DNA of 64,000 nucleotides from 54-19 sp038210655 (GTDB lineage: Bacteria; Chloroflexota; Chloroflexia; Chloroheliales; Chloroheliaceae). Shown one piece after another: positions 23,338 to 31,261 of the stretch (within the stretch, counting starts at the first letter, position 1; the number at the start of each line of letters is the position of its first letter). Below the pieces are notes generated by a model. The model made no database searches. It saw only the letters and a program-made list of their open reading frames with translations, and had not been told where the DNA came from. The position numbers and the translations under genes were made by a program. The stretch covers positions 62,001-126,000 of the forward strand of contig JBBQWM010000007.1 in NCBI GenBank assembly GCA_038210655.1, given 5' to 3'.

Positions 23338-24834
23338 TCAAGCCTCCTGAGTGACGGCTACGGCTTTGCGCTTGCGAGTTTTGGAGCGGGTCTTGCCGGG
23401 TGGAGGCGCTTCCACCTTAGTTTGGATTTCGGCTACTCCCGCTGCCGTCCGCAATTCTGCAAACGACTCGTCCAGGAATTGTTTTAATTTATCTACGTCT
23501 GGCATCGCCTGGCCGTCCGAGGTGATCCCAAAATACAGCTTTTGGTCGTAGCTCAAAATGGCGCAAGAAACACCGACCGCAAAGCCAACTGGTACATAAG
23601 GATAGGACATTGTCATACGCCGACCCAGTACATAAAGCGGAATTTGCGGCCCTGGTACATTGGTGCTAACGGTATTAAAGACCGGCACCGAGGTGGTCGC
23701 AAGCGACCCCATCACCGCCTGGATCGAGGCTGGGACGGTTCCCATCAAGGCCGAGAACAAATTGATCCCTTCGGCGACCCGCGCCCCTTTTAGAGACCCG
23801 GTCTTTTTGTTCAAATAGTCGTAACGTTCCAACGGGTTCGGCATGTCGAGCGGTACTTCCACCGGCAAAACCGAGACCAGATTACCCAATGCGCCGCGCT
23901 GATCCTCTTTCCGCATACTGACCGGAACCATTATTCGGAGGGTACGCCCCGCCGTTTTTTGGTTGTGCCAGTTCAAGTAGCGAATAAACGCGCCGGATAG
24001 AGCCGTTAGTACTACATCATTAACCGTGCCACCAAGTGCCGCCCGAACCGCTCTTGCTTCGGCAAATGAAATCTCAGTCCAACCCAGTTTTATCTGGCCT
24101 GATAACGCTCGGTTGAACGGCATCGGTGAGATCGGAGCCGCCAGGTTAGTGAGCAGGTTATTGTTGGGGGAAATCAGGGCCTGGGGCGGTTCTTTGGCCC
24201 AGGCTTGGGCCAGATTCAACATATTGCTCTGGAAATCTATCAGGCTTCGCATGCCTTCTTGCATACTATCCAGTAGCCCGTCGATCAAGCGACGGGTATT
24301 ATCCGGGGGCGGGGGAGGTGGTTCGATGGCTGGAATGACGGTTGGGGCCGGGTTGGGCGAGATGTCCATGATGATCCGCATTAAGTCCACCCCCGAAACA
24401 CCGTCCACCATGGCGTGATGTACCTTCGAGATCAAAACCGTGCGCTTACCTTCCAGCCCTTGCACGAGATGAAGTTCCCAGAGCGGTTTATTGCGATCCA
24501 GCATCCCGCTTTCGATTTGCTCGGCTAATTCGCGGAGTTGATCGAAGGTTCCAGGCGCTTTGAGTTGAACCGGCAAGATATGACGGCGAATATCAAAATC
24601 CGGGTCAAACTCCCAGGTCGGATGCCCCGCATTGTAGGGAACCGGGATCACCTTTTGGCGATAGCGCGGCAACAGCGGCATTTTGGACGAGACGTGCGCT
24701 ATAAAGTCCTCAAAAGGAATTTCGCTCTCAAAAATACTAATACCCCCGATATGAAGGGGGGCTTCCTTGCGTTCAAAATAAAGAAAACTCGCGTCTACCG
24801 AAGTAAGACGCTGATTTAGTTGTGTTTGTGCCAA
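23338..24834 (-). CDS. Wax ester synthase/acyl-CoA:diacylglycerol acyltransferase (WS/DGAT)
   Basis: A 498-residue acyltransferase that makes wax esters or triacylglycerol from acyl-CoA and fatty alcohol or diacylglycerol, usually at the inner membrane face. The catalytic HHxxxDG box is His139-His140-AMV-Asp144-Gly145. The PLW motif is at 117-119 and the NDVVL motif occurs in GGTVNDVVLTALSGAF. TNVPGPQIPLYVLGRRM is the conserved C-terminal block. Length is standard (450-500). Start is TTG 24834 directly behind GGAGGAGACAA. The C-terminus is basic (TRSKTRKRKAV), which may aid membrane or granule contact. It is the core of a probable storage-lipid operon. Confidence 0.93.
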   Translation of the reverse strand: MAQTQLNQRLTSVDASFLYFERKEAPLHIGGISIFESEIPFEDFIAHVSSKMPLLPRYRQKVIPVPYNAGHPTWEFDPDFDIRRHILPVQLKAPGTFDQLRELAEQIESGMLDRNKPLWELHLVQGLEGKRTVLISKVHHAMVDGVSGVDLMRIIMDISPNPAPTVIPAIEPPPPPPDNTRRLIDGLLDSMQEGMRSLIDFQSNMLNLAQAWAKEPPQALISPNNNLLTNLAAPISPMPFNRALSGQIKLGWTEISFAEARAVRAALGGTVNDVVLTALSGAFIRYLNWHNQKTAGRTLRIMVPVSMRKEDQRGALGNLVSVLPVEVPLDMPNPLERYDYLNKKTGSLKGARVAEGINLFSALMGTVPASIQAVMGSLATTSVPVFNTVSTNVPGPQIPLYVLGRRMTMSYPYVPVGFAVGVSCAILSYDQKLYFGITSDGQAMPDVDKLKQFLDESFAELRTAAGVAEIQTKVEAPPPGKTRSKTRKRKAVAVTQEA

Positions 24835-24844
24835 TTGTCTCCTC

Positions 24845-25411
24845 CTACTCGCTAAACCCGGAAACGTCGTAGGACATAATAATCAGGTCGTGCGTAGTGT
24901 CATTGCGGTCTATTACGTGGTCGGCCAGCAAAGCTTCGGGCTTAAAGCCGAGATGTTCAAAAACCTGTACCGCCCCGCGCTGATCGGAAGCCATTTGCGC
25001 GACCAGTTTGCTCAGGCCAACTTCCTGGGCCAGTACAAATACTTCGTTTACCATCAGCTTGCCCAGTCCTAACCCGCGCTGTTCCGGATTGAGCAAAAGC
25101 CGAATCTCTCCCAGATGGCGCGTCCATTGCAACTGGTTATAGCTCAGGCTGCCAAAACCGACCAGCCGTCCGTCCAACTCGGCTAGTACGGTCAGGGTCT
25201 GTTGATTTTGGATACTGCTGATCCAGCCATCTACTATGGTGGGGTCGGTAATATCGAGCGAGAGGAACAACAAATCATTTTCGGGGAGTTCGCGGGCGAA
25301 TTTCAAAATCGCCTCACGATCCTGGCTCTCCATCAATCGAAAAGTAACCTGCCTGTTTTTAAGCGTGGTAGTCCAGGGATAGGTTCGTTTGGGGGTCGCC
25401 CCTTTGGACAT
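24845..25411 (-). CDS. GNAT family N-acetyltransferase
   Basis: A 188-residue acyl-CoA-dependent acetyltransferase. The acetyl-CoA loop is NPEQRGLGLGKLMVNEVF near residues 105-122. The GNAT strands are seen in LTVLAELDGRLVGFGSL and VFEHLGFKPEALL. Two adjacent ATG codons (25414, 25411) follow AAGGAG; the second has the better spacing. It ends 10 bases before the wax synthase start, so it is the first gene of that operon. The acceptor is unknown; linkage to lipid synthesis is positional only. Confidence 0.82.
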   Translation of the reverse strand: MSKGATPKRTYPWTTTLKNRQVTFRLMESQDREAILKFARELPENDLLFLSLDITDPTIVDGWISSIQNQQTLTVLAELDGRLVGFGSLSYNQLQWTRHLGEIRLLLNPEQRGLGLGKLMVNEVFVLAQEVGLSKLVAQMASDQRGAVQVFEHLGFKPEALLADHVIDRNDTTHDLIIMSYDVSGFSE

Positions 25412-25472
25412 CATCGTCTCCTTATTCAATCTACAATTACCCGGAAAAGTTAAAAGCGAGTTAATTACTCAG

Positions 25473-25569
25473 TCTTGTCATTCTGAGGCGGGAGATTACC
25501 TTGATTTTTGCTAAAGATAGTTCCCCGCCGAAGAATCTTAGACCCTTCGCTGCGGCTCAGGGTGACAGG
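25473..25569. repeat. CCCTGAGCG-type palindromic repeat, diverged copy
   Basis: CTTGTCATTCTGAGGCGGGA at the left and GACCCTTCGCTGCGGCTCAG then GGTGACAGG at the right are inverted ends of the family seen at 9531-10172. Here a roughly 30-base spacer separates the arms. It lies between the phasin-like gene and the acetyltransferase gene. Confidence 0.7.
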
Positions 25570-25637
25570 ACTCAGGTGTTACAAAGCGAGTTAAAGGCGT
25601 TGTACGCTTACCAACCGTACAACGCCCGATTTGCGGA

Positions 25638-26243
25638 TTAGTTGCCCCTGCGGGTCGGCCACTGGAAAGGAAATTGGGTTGCCATATCGAGCCAGCGTTT
25701 CTGGACTGCGACATAGTTGTCTACCGCCTGTTGCGCCCAATCGACATAGGTCGCGCCGGACGAACCTTCTTCCAGGCCCAGCCCCTTCTTAACGCCTTTA
25801 ACCACCTGAGCGTTTTGCTCGGCAGCCGTATCGAGCCAGCGCCGTCGGGCTTCTGCCACCATCTCAACCTGCTTCTGAGCGTAATCAATGATTGGTTGGG
25901 TAGTCGCCTGAGCCGCATCAGTCGCACCTTCAGCGTTCGGCTGGCTGACCGTCTGGAAGAATTGGAGCCGTTGCTGGCTGGCGCTTTCAGTCCACTTGCG
26001 CTGCGCTTCCAAAAAGTTCTCCAACCCCTGCTTGGCCCACTCAGCCAACGTCGGGGTCGGGGCGGTACGGTAAGACTCGATCCCCTCACGCAGGGCCTTG
26101 AAAGCCACTTCGTTCTGCTGGGCGGCCATCTCAAGCCACTTGCGCTCGGCCTCTACCAAACTCTCGACCATCTGACGCGCCCAATCAGTGTAGTTTGCTT
26201 CGGGCATTGGGGCTTTTTCTTCGCTAGTATTCTTGTTGCTCAT
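25638..26243 (-). CDS. Phasin-like protein with four tandem helical repeats
   Basis: A 201-residue soluble helical protein of unassigned family. It contains four degenerate repeats of about 37-50 residues: YTDWARQMVESLVEAERKWL, LAEWAKQGLENFLEAQRKW, IIDYAQKQVEMVAEARRRWL and YVDWAQQAVDNYVAVQKRWL. Each has an aromatic, an Ala-rich helix, then basic residues and Trp, giving an amphipathic face. This resembles phasins and other surface proteins of storage granules. Start is ATG 26243, eight bases after GGAAG; GTG 26252 is alternative. It lies upstream of, and in the same orientation as, the acetyltransferase/wax synthase operon, which suggests a coat protein for neutral-lipid inclusions. That role is an inference. 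Confidence 0.65.
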   Translation of the reverse strand: MSNKNTSEEKAPMPEANYTDWARQMVESLVEAERKWLEMAAQQNEVAFKALREGIESYRTAPTPTLAEWAKQGLENFLEAQRKWTESASQQRLQFFQTVSQPNAEGATDAAQATTQPIIDYAQKQVEMVAEARRRWLDTAAEQNAQVVKGVKKGLGLEEGSSGATYVDWAQQAVDNYVAVQKRWLDMATQFPFQWPTRRGN

Positions 26244-26390
26244 AAGGCTCACTTCCTCTTCTTTTTGATTATGCGGTTAGGTAGCCTTCAGGATGAGGCT
26301 ATCTTAACAAACCTCTCACGTCTTGGCAATCTATTAACCGTTCTGACTGCTTATTCCTGACTTATATCCGAAAAACCAACCGGGGCTAGT

Positions 26391-26460
26391 CTAGGGGCGG
26401 AGCCATATCCAACCCAATACTCCGCTCCCTGTTGGATATGGCTCTGCCAATGGACGTTCC
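26391..26460. repeat. GGGCGGAGCCATATCCAAC hairpin repeat, copy 2
   Basis: TAGGGGCGGAGCCATATCCA near the left pairs with TTGGATATGGCTCTGCC near the right, ending CCAATGGACGTTCC. TTTTCATCC and CAGCCCTCA units follow. The rest of the 26244-26729 gap holds AT-rich sequence with a TATAAT at 26672-26677 that may serve the downstream SUI1 gene. Confidence 0.8.
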
Positions 26461-26729
26461 TTTTCATCCTTCAGCCCTCAGCCCTCATCCTTTTTCGGAC
26501 AGTCCTATGTACGTCTTGCTTAGAGTAACTTAACTGTCTTTATCCAAAAGATGTACATAAGTGCATTTTACACCTATGTGTATAATCTGTCAAATCTTTT
26601 GCGGTCTAAAAAGCCCAACCTGTGTTAGATTTATGATAGAGTTAAAGTTAGAGTTAAGGTTAATGGTAGTGTATAATAATTTTCCGGCAGTAGGCAATTG
26701 AGCAAGTTAGTTCAGGAGTATCTGGCTTT

Positions 26730-27071
26730 ATGAAGCGACAACCTCCCAAGGGTACCCGGGTATATTCGACCGACCCCGACCCGGTTCCGCCACCCCGCCC
26801 GGCAGAACCCGGCCCACCGCTCCGTCAACAAACCGCTCGTATCTGGCGTGATAGCAAACGGCGGCGTGGTAAGACTGTTACGGTTATCGGCGGTCTTCAA
26901 CACGACCCCGCCACTTTTGAAGAGCTTTTACGGAGCCTCAAGAAAAGTTGTGGCGCAGGCGGTACTTATAAAGCGGAAGAAGCTGAAATCGAAATTCAGG
27001 GCGATCATCGTGTTGCTATTACGGCCCGTCTGTTGGAAATGGGCTACAAAGTCAAAGCGGTCGGTGGTTAA
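26730..27071 (+). CDS. SUI1/eIF1-like translation factor (YciH type)
   Basis: A 113-residue protein with a SUI1 domain at about residues 45-112, preceded by a basic Pro/Arg-rich tail. Diagnostic stretches are GKTVTVIGGLQHD, LLRSLKKSCGAGGTYK and IEIQGDHRVAITARLLEMGY. Homologues bind the small ribosomal subunit near the P site and are linked to start-codon selection; the bacterial YciH role is only partly known. ATG 26730 follows CAGGAGTATCTGGCTTT. It is monocistronic. Nothing else is recognised in 27072-27306, apart from a TATAAT at 27190. Confidence 0.9.
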   Translation: MKRQPPKGTRVYSTDPDPVPPPRPAEPGPPLRQQTARIWRDSKRRRGKTVTVIGGLQHDPATFEELLRSLKKSCGAGGTYKAEEAEIEIQGDHRVAITARLLEMGYKVKAVGG

Positions 27072-27306
27072 GTCGTACTAAAGGCAGACCAAACTTATAG
27101 CCTTATCCGGCGGGTCGATGCTTTCTAGTTGATCTGAATAATTAGAGAAAAAAGTTAGCAAACTCCTGGTAATTTCGTTTAAAATGTTTTATAATAAAAT
27201 TGCTTCTCAATAAAAGCAGTGTACCTTTCAGCTTAATTAGAAATGAATATGTGCATATACCGATGATCTTATGCTGTTAGTTTAATGGATGTAATAACGC
27301 TTGCCT

Positions 27307-28482
27307 ATGATATGCCCAAAATGCCGAACTCCTAATGCGTCTGATGCGCTAAATTGTCAGGCTTGTAATACTTTGTTGCGGACGAGTCAGGCGGCTGACC
27401 CCAATCCGTTTGGCGATTTTTTGCCAGCCTGGATGCAAGCCGGGTCAGCCCCGGCTACAGCGACCACGGTCGCCCCGATTTCTGCCCAGGCGGTTGCTGC
27501 ACCCCGCCTGGACTTTTCTATCGAAGATTTGTTGCGAGCCACTGATGTCGCAACCACTGCCGCCCAACTTCCGGCCTCGTCTGCGCCGTTACCTCCGCCG
27601 CCTTTCGCAACGGCGACCTCTACGGTAGACGACTTGCTGGGCGCTCGTTCGGCTCCTGCCGCGCCTCCGGCCCTACCCTTGCCAACCTTCCAGGAGCCTC
27701 CGCTATGGGGTCGTGCGGCTCCCACTCAGCCTCACTACGGGGTACGTTCGGATGCGCCACCTCCGTCTTACTCTGACTACAACCAGATGAACCAGGCTGG
27801 GTTCCCGCCACCTTATGCCCCGCTCAGGTCGGACGGCCCGCCTTTTAGCATTGGAGACGGCTTTTACCAGTATACTGCCCGTAACGGTCAGCAAGTTGTC
27901 CATAAGCTAGGCAGCCAGGCCGCCCGGTTCGGAGGCGCATTGCTTGATCTTATCTTCACCGTACTATTTGTGGTGGTTTTGGATATAGTATTAGTCTTTG
28001 TTTTTGTTGGTAGTACGCCTAGAGGCTCAAGTTCCCGTAATCAAAATGCGACAATAGCGATTATCTTAATTTCGCTTATCTCTATCTTGCTGCCAACGCT
28101 CTACCACATTTTAAGTGTGGCCCTCTTTAGCCGAACGCTTGGACACCTGATAGCCGGGGTCAAGGTAGTGAAAGAAGCCGGACGAAAAGTCGGGCTAATC
28201 TCGGCTTTGTTGCGGGCCGGTTACGGTCAAATACCCAGCCTGGTTTACTAGATCGCCTTCCTGATTCTCCCAGCTATGTTCGAGACTACGGGAGGTTTAA
28301 ATGGGTTTGTGTTTGGCGTATTTTTGGCCGTCATAATTAATATCGCAGCATTTATCGCCGTTGTTTATGGCCTCTTCCGGGTGTTGTCGGATGACAATCG
28401 GCAAGGCTGGCACGATAAGCTGGCAGGAACCTACGTTATTAGCTCAAAACCCTATCGGGGTGATATGACAACTTACTATTGA
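27307..28482 (+). pseudogene. Zinc-ribbon RDD-family membrane protein interrupted by in-frame amber codon
   Basis: The first open part, 27307-28251, encodes 314 residues: a zinc ribbon with Cys3, Cys6, Cys17 and Cys20, a long Pro/Ala-rich linker, then the start of an RDD domain (GGALLDLIFTVLFV and FSRTLGHLIAGVKVV). A TAG at 28249-28251 stops it. The same frame continues without another stop to 28482 and supplies the missing end of the domain: a hydrophobic segment and the typical NRQGWHDKLAGTYVI. Read through, the protein is 391 residues. This is a nonsense mutation, a sequencing error or, less likely, programmed readthrough. Two separate polypeptides are possible, since ATG 28276 could start the second part, but it has no strong ribosome site. 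Confidence 0.8.
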
Positions 28483-28489
28483 TGGGTAG

Positions 28490-29512
28490 ATGTCAGATGT
28501 AAGGTGGAATAATAACAGTGGTTTGTACCTGATACTTTTACCAAAAGAGACGAACGAGCAATTGAGCGATATAAAGAAACGCTACTGCGAGACTGAGCAA
28601 GGGCGGGTCTGTTATTGGTTGAGCGACTCGGCCCGGCCTGCTCTTGAGACCGCTTCTTCCAGCCCCACTACCATCAGGGTCGTGCTATTTCTTCACGGGT
28701 TAGGCGGATCGGGCCGCTACTGGTTTTCCTACCTCGAAAAGCTGGCTCAAAAATATGGGACTAGCCGGATTGTCGGGGTTGCACCCGATTTATTGGGGTT
28801 TGGGGCCTCGGCCAAACCCAACCTCGAATATACTGCCGATTTGCAATTAAAAGTTATTCGGGCCGTCCTCGACGATTGTATCGCCAACTTTCGGCTGGCT
28901 GCCGGGCCGAGCGATTTTCATTTTTATCTGGTAGGTCATTCGATGGGTGGAGTGTTGGCTTTGCTGCTGGCGGGCCAATTAGCCGAAGGTCAAAGCCTTT
29001 TGCGGTCGGAGCCGACTAGCTTGAGCGGGTTCTTGAGCGGGCTATTGTTATTGGGTGTGCCATATCCTTCGCCCGAACACGATATGAAGCGGGAAGTGTT
29101 ACGCTCGGTTTCTACTCGTTTGATGCTCGGTCATCCCCTGGTGTGCTGGATAGTTCACCACAGCCTCACAACTATCTGGCCTTTGGTGCTTTTTCTAAAC
29201 GCCAAAAACATTCTCAAAACCGGGCTGCCCCAACCAATTCTAGCCGACTACATGAAGCATACCTGCCAGAGCTATATCTCGAACGCTAACCATCTTATTT
29301 TCGATCTAAACCTTGAGCCGACCATGGACTTGCTGGCTGCGAAAAGCCTGACCCACACGGTTCTGGTCTACAGCAAAGCCGACCAGGATGCTCCGCTCTG
29401 GCATGGGCGGCAACTGGCCCAACGCTTGCCCGATAGCGAATTGCGTGTCCTGGAAGATACCAGCCATACCGCGCTGGGTCTGGCCGCTCTCGAAGTGCTG
29501 GGCGAGCTTTAG
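28490..29512 (+). CDS. Alpha/beta hydrolase
   Basis: A 340-residue hydrolase. The oxyanion motif is LFLHGLGGSG (67-75), nucleophile Ser151 is in GHSMGG and the catalytic His is in DTSHTALG near the C-terminus. A cap region lies between residues 175 and 260. No convincing signal peptide is present. Start ATG 28490 lies 7 bases after the RDD reading frame ends, without a clear GGAGG, so the true start may be internal. The first 30 residues are not conserved-looking. The substrate is unknown; the layout resembles lipase/lysophospholipase or dienelactone-type hydrolases. Confidence 0.8.
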   Translation: MSDVRWNNNSGLYLILLPKETNEQLSDIKKRYCETEQGRVCYWLSDSARPALETASSSPTTIRVVLFLHGLGGSGRYWFSYLEKLAQKYGTSRIVGVAPDLLGFGASAKPNLEYTADLQLKVIRAVLDDCIANFRLAAGPSDFHFYLVGHSMGGVLALLLAGQLAEGQSLLRSEPTSLSGFLSGLLLLGVPYPSPEHDMKREVLRSVSTRLMLGHPLVCWIVHHSLTTIWPLVLFLNAKNILKTGLPQPILADYMKHTCQSYISNANHLIFDLNLEPTMDLLAAKSLTHTVLVYSKADQDAPLWHGRQLAQRLPDSELRVLEDTSHTALGLAALEVLGEL

Positions 29513-29593
29513 GGTTCTGACCCACTTTTGCGGAAGGCGAGATTGAAACCCTCACTCGGCTATATTTCGTCAATCAGTAATGGCTTTACATAA

Positions 29594-30952
29594 CTAAGCC
29601 AACGCCGCTACCGATGATGGGCGTTGCGGAAAGAGCGCGTTGAGCAGCACCCTGGTGCGCTCATTGCTAACGGAGCAGTCTGGGTAGGCGTATTCGAGGT
29701 CGGACAAACTACGGTAGCCCAGGAGCAATTGCACAAAGGTTTGACCGGGAAAGGCGGCATCCCCCTCGCCGAGAGTGTCGGGCCTATATGTTCCTACCTC
29801 GATCAGGTTGCCGCGCTCCAGTACAAGAGTTAGCTGTCTACTGTAGCAATTCAGGCGCAATGTGCCGCTATAGCCGTCAAAGACACTGGTTTGCATTCGT
29901 TTGTCCAGGACGGGCGCGATCTGGCGCAAGAACGCGGGCAGGTTGGGGATACGCACTTCCCAGGCCTGGGTCGGTTTTTGGCGACCAAGCTGTTCGCCTA
30001 ACGCGGTGTAGGCAGGGTGAGAGGTACCGAGCGCGAAAGTGGCCCAGCTAGACGGTGCGGGTTTGTTCTCGGCGACAGCGCGTTCGTCCGACAGAATTTT
30101 GAGGGCGCGAGTCACAAATTCGCAGACCAGTCGTAGTGGATGGCCGGGAAGTACCGCCATTTCGCGCACTGAAATAAAGTCTGGCAGGTAATCCAAACCC
30201 AGATAGCCAACCACCTCGCCCGCTCCATCTTCCACCATCAAAAAATGACGAAGGGCTAATGATTTGGGGTGAACAGAGGTTAGTGCAAACCGCCATTCGG
30301 CCTCGCTTCGCCCTTGTGTCACCAGGCTAGAAGCGCAGTGAATGGCGTACAGGCGTGCTAGTAGCTCTATATCGTCAGACCTAGCCGGGCGCAACCGGTA
30401 GGTCTCGGTTTGGTCGTCCTCCAATTGAGAAATATTGGCCCAAAAGAGGTCGCGCTCACCTTGCATAGCCAGCGCCATATCATAACCAAACTGCTGGTAG
30501 TACCAGGGAATACCACCAATGACCTGCATCAGTTCGCCGCGCTGTGCGCTACGCGCGTGGATAACCTGAAACTGTTGCCGCACCAGTCCCTTGCGTCGAT
30601 AGTCCGAGTCAGTTCCAATCGCTTCGGGCCGACCTACCTTAAACTCAATTCCATCATAAGCCCAGATTTGAGAAATCAGGGTTATAGACGATACGATCTT
30701 GCCCTTTTGGTTTTGATCCACTACAACGGTAAAATCGCCCGGCCCAACCGTCGGGTGCTTGCCGCTCATCCAATCCTGAGTGGCAAAAGCTACCCCCTGG
30801 TCGGGTTCGCCCTCTTCGCTAAAAACCCGCCCGTTAAATTCGACCAAAGCGGCCTTGTCTTTGGGTCTGCCCCAGCGCAAAGTTAAGTCGTTGCTCAAAT
30901 CATGTGGCAAGCCTAACGGGTCTTCCTCGCCACGCTCAAATCTAAAAGTCAA
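29594..30952 (-). CDS. GNAT N-acetyltransferase with Eis-like architecture
   Basis: A 452-residue protein. An N-terminal GNAT domain (about 20-170) includes SDYRRKGLVRQQFQVIHARS as the acetyl-CoA loop and GGIPWYYQQFGYDMALAM. A second GNAT-like region and a C-terminal SCP2-like region follow (DGYSGTLRLNCY near 350). This three-part plan resembles Eis-type enhanced acetyltransferases, though the sequence is not clearly Eis. Start is TTG 30952, about six bases after GGAGAG; the frame extends to 31030 without support. No resistance role can be claimed. It is convergent with the preceding hydrolase gene, 81 bases away. Confidence 0.75.
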   Translation of the reverse strand: MTFRFERGEEDPLGLPHDLSNDLTLRWGRPKDKAALVEFNGRVFSEEGEPDQGVAFATQDWMSGKHPTVGPGDFTVVVDQNQKGKIVSSITLISQIWAYDGIEFKVGRPEAIGTDSDYRRKGLVRQQFQVIHARSAQRGELMQVIGGIPWYYQQFGYDMALAMQGERDLFWANISQLEDDQTETYRLRPARSDDIELLARLYAIHCASSLVTQGRSEAEWRFALTSVHPKSLALRHFLMVEDGAGEVVGYLGLDYLPDFISVREMAVLPGHPLRLVCEFVTRALKILSDERAVAENKPAPSSWATFALGTSHPAYTALGEQLGRQKPTQAWEVRIPNLPAFLRQIAPVLDKRMQTSVFDGYSGTLRLNCYSRQLTLVLERGNLIEVGTYRPDTLGEGDAAFPGQTFVQLLLGYRSLSDLEYAYPDCSVSNERTRVLLNALFPQRPSSVAALA

Positions 30953-31050
30953 TACCGCTCTCCTACGTTTATAATTTATTTGTTTAGCTAGTTGTACTAA
31001 TATTCTAACCCTAAAATTGAGGGCTGTCAACCAGCCAATTTGCGCCCATT

Positions 31051-31164
31051 ATACCAAGTCCGGTAAAGTAGAGTAGTAGAGAATTTATTCTCTTTCCTTT
31101 TGCAAAAGGCTAAAGAGAATAAATTCTCTACTACAAATCTTGCCTACTTATCTGGACCTGGTAT
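31051..31164. mobile_element. Near-perfect 114-bp palindromic element
   Basis: Outer arms ATACCAAGTCCGGTAAAGTA(G) at 31051-31071 and the inverted 31144-31164 match at about 17 of 21 positions. Inner arms at 31073-31095 (GTAGTAGAGAATTTATTCTC and on) and 31112-31134 are perfect over 23 bases. The centre CCTTTTGCAAAAGG is itself palindromic. It is non-coding and lies in the 309-base gap before the histidine kinase stop. The layout is that of a small inverted-repeat element or long hairpin; no target duplication is obvious. Confidence 0.7.
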
Positions 31165-31261
31165 TACTCCCAGCCATTATTCTGATATTGCTCAGAGAGA
31201 AAGTTGGCAAATTTAAAGAGTTGGTTAGAGCAGGCTAAAACCAGTAAGATCAAGTCGATGG

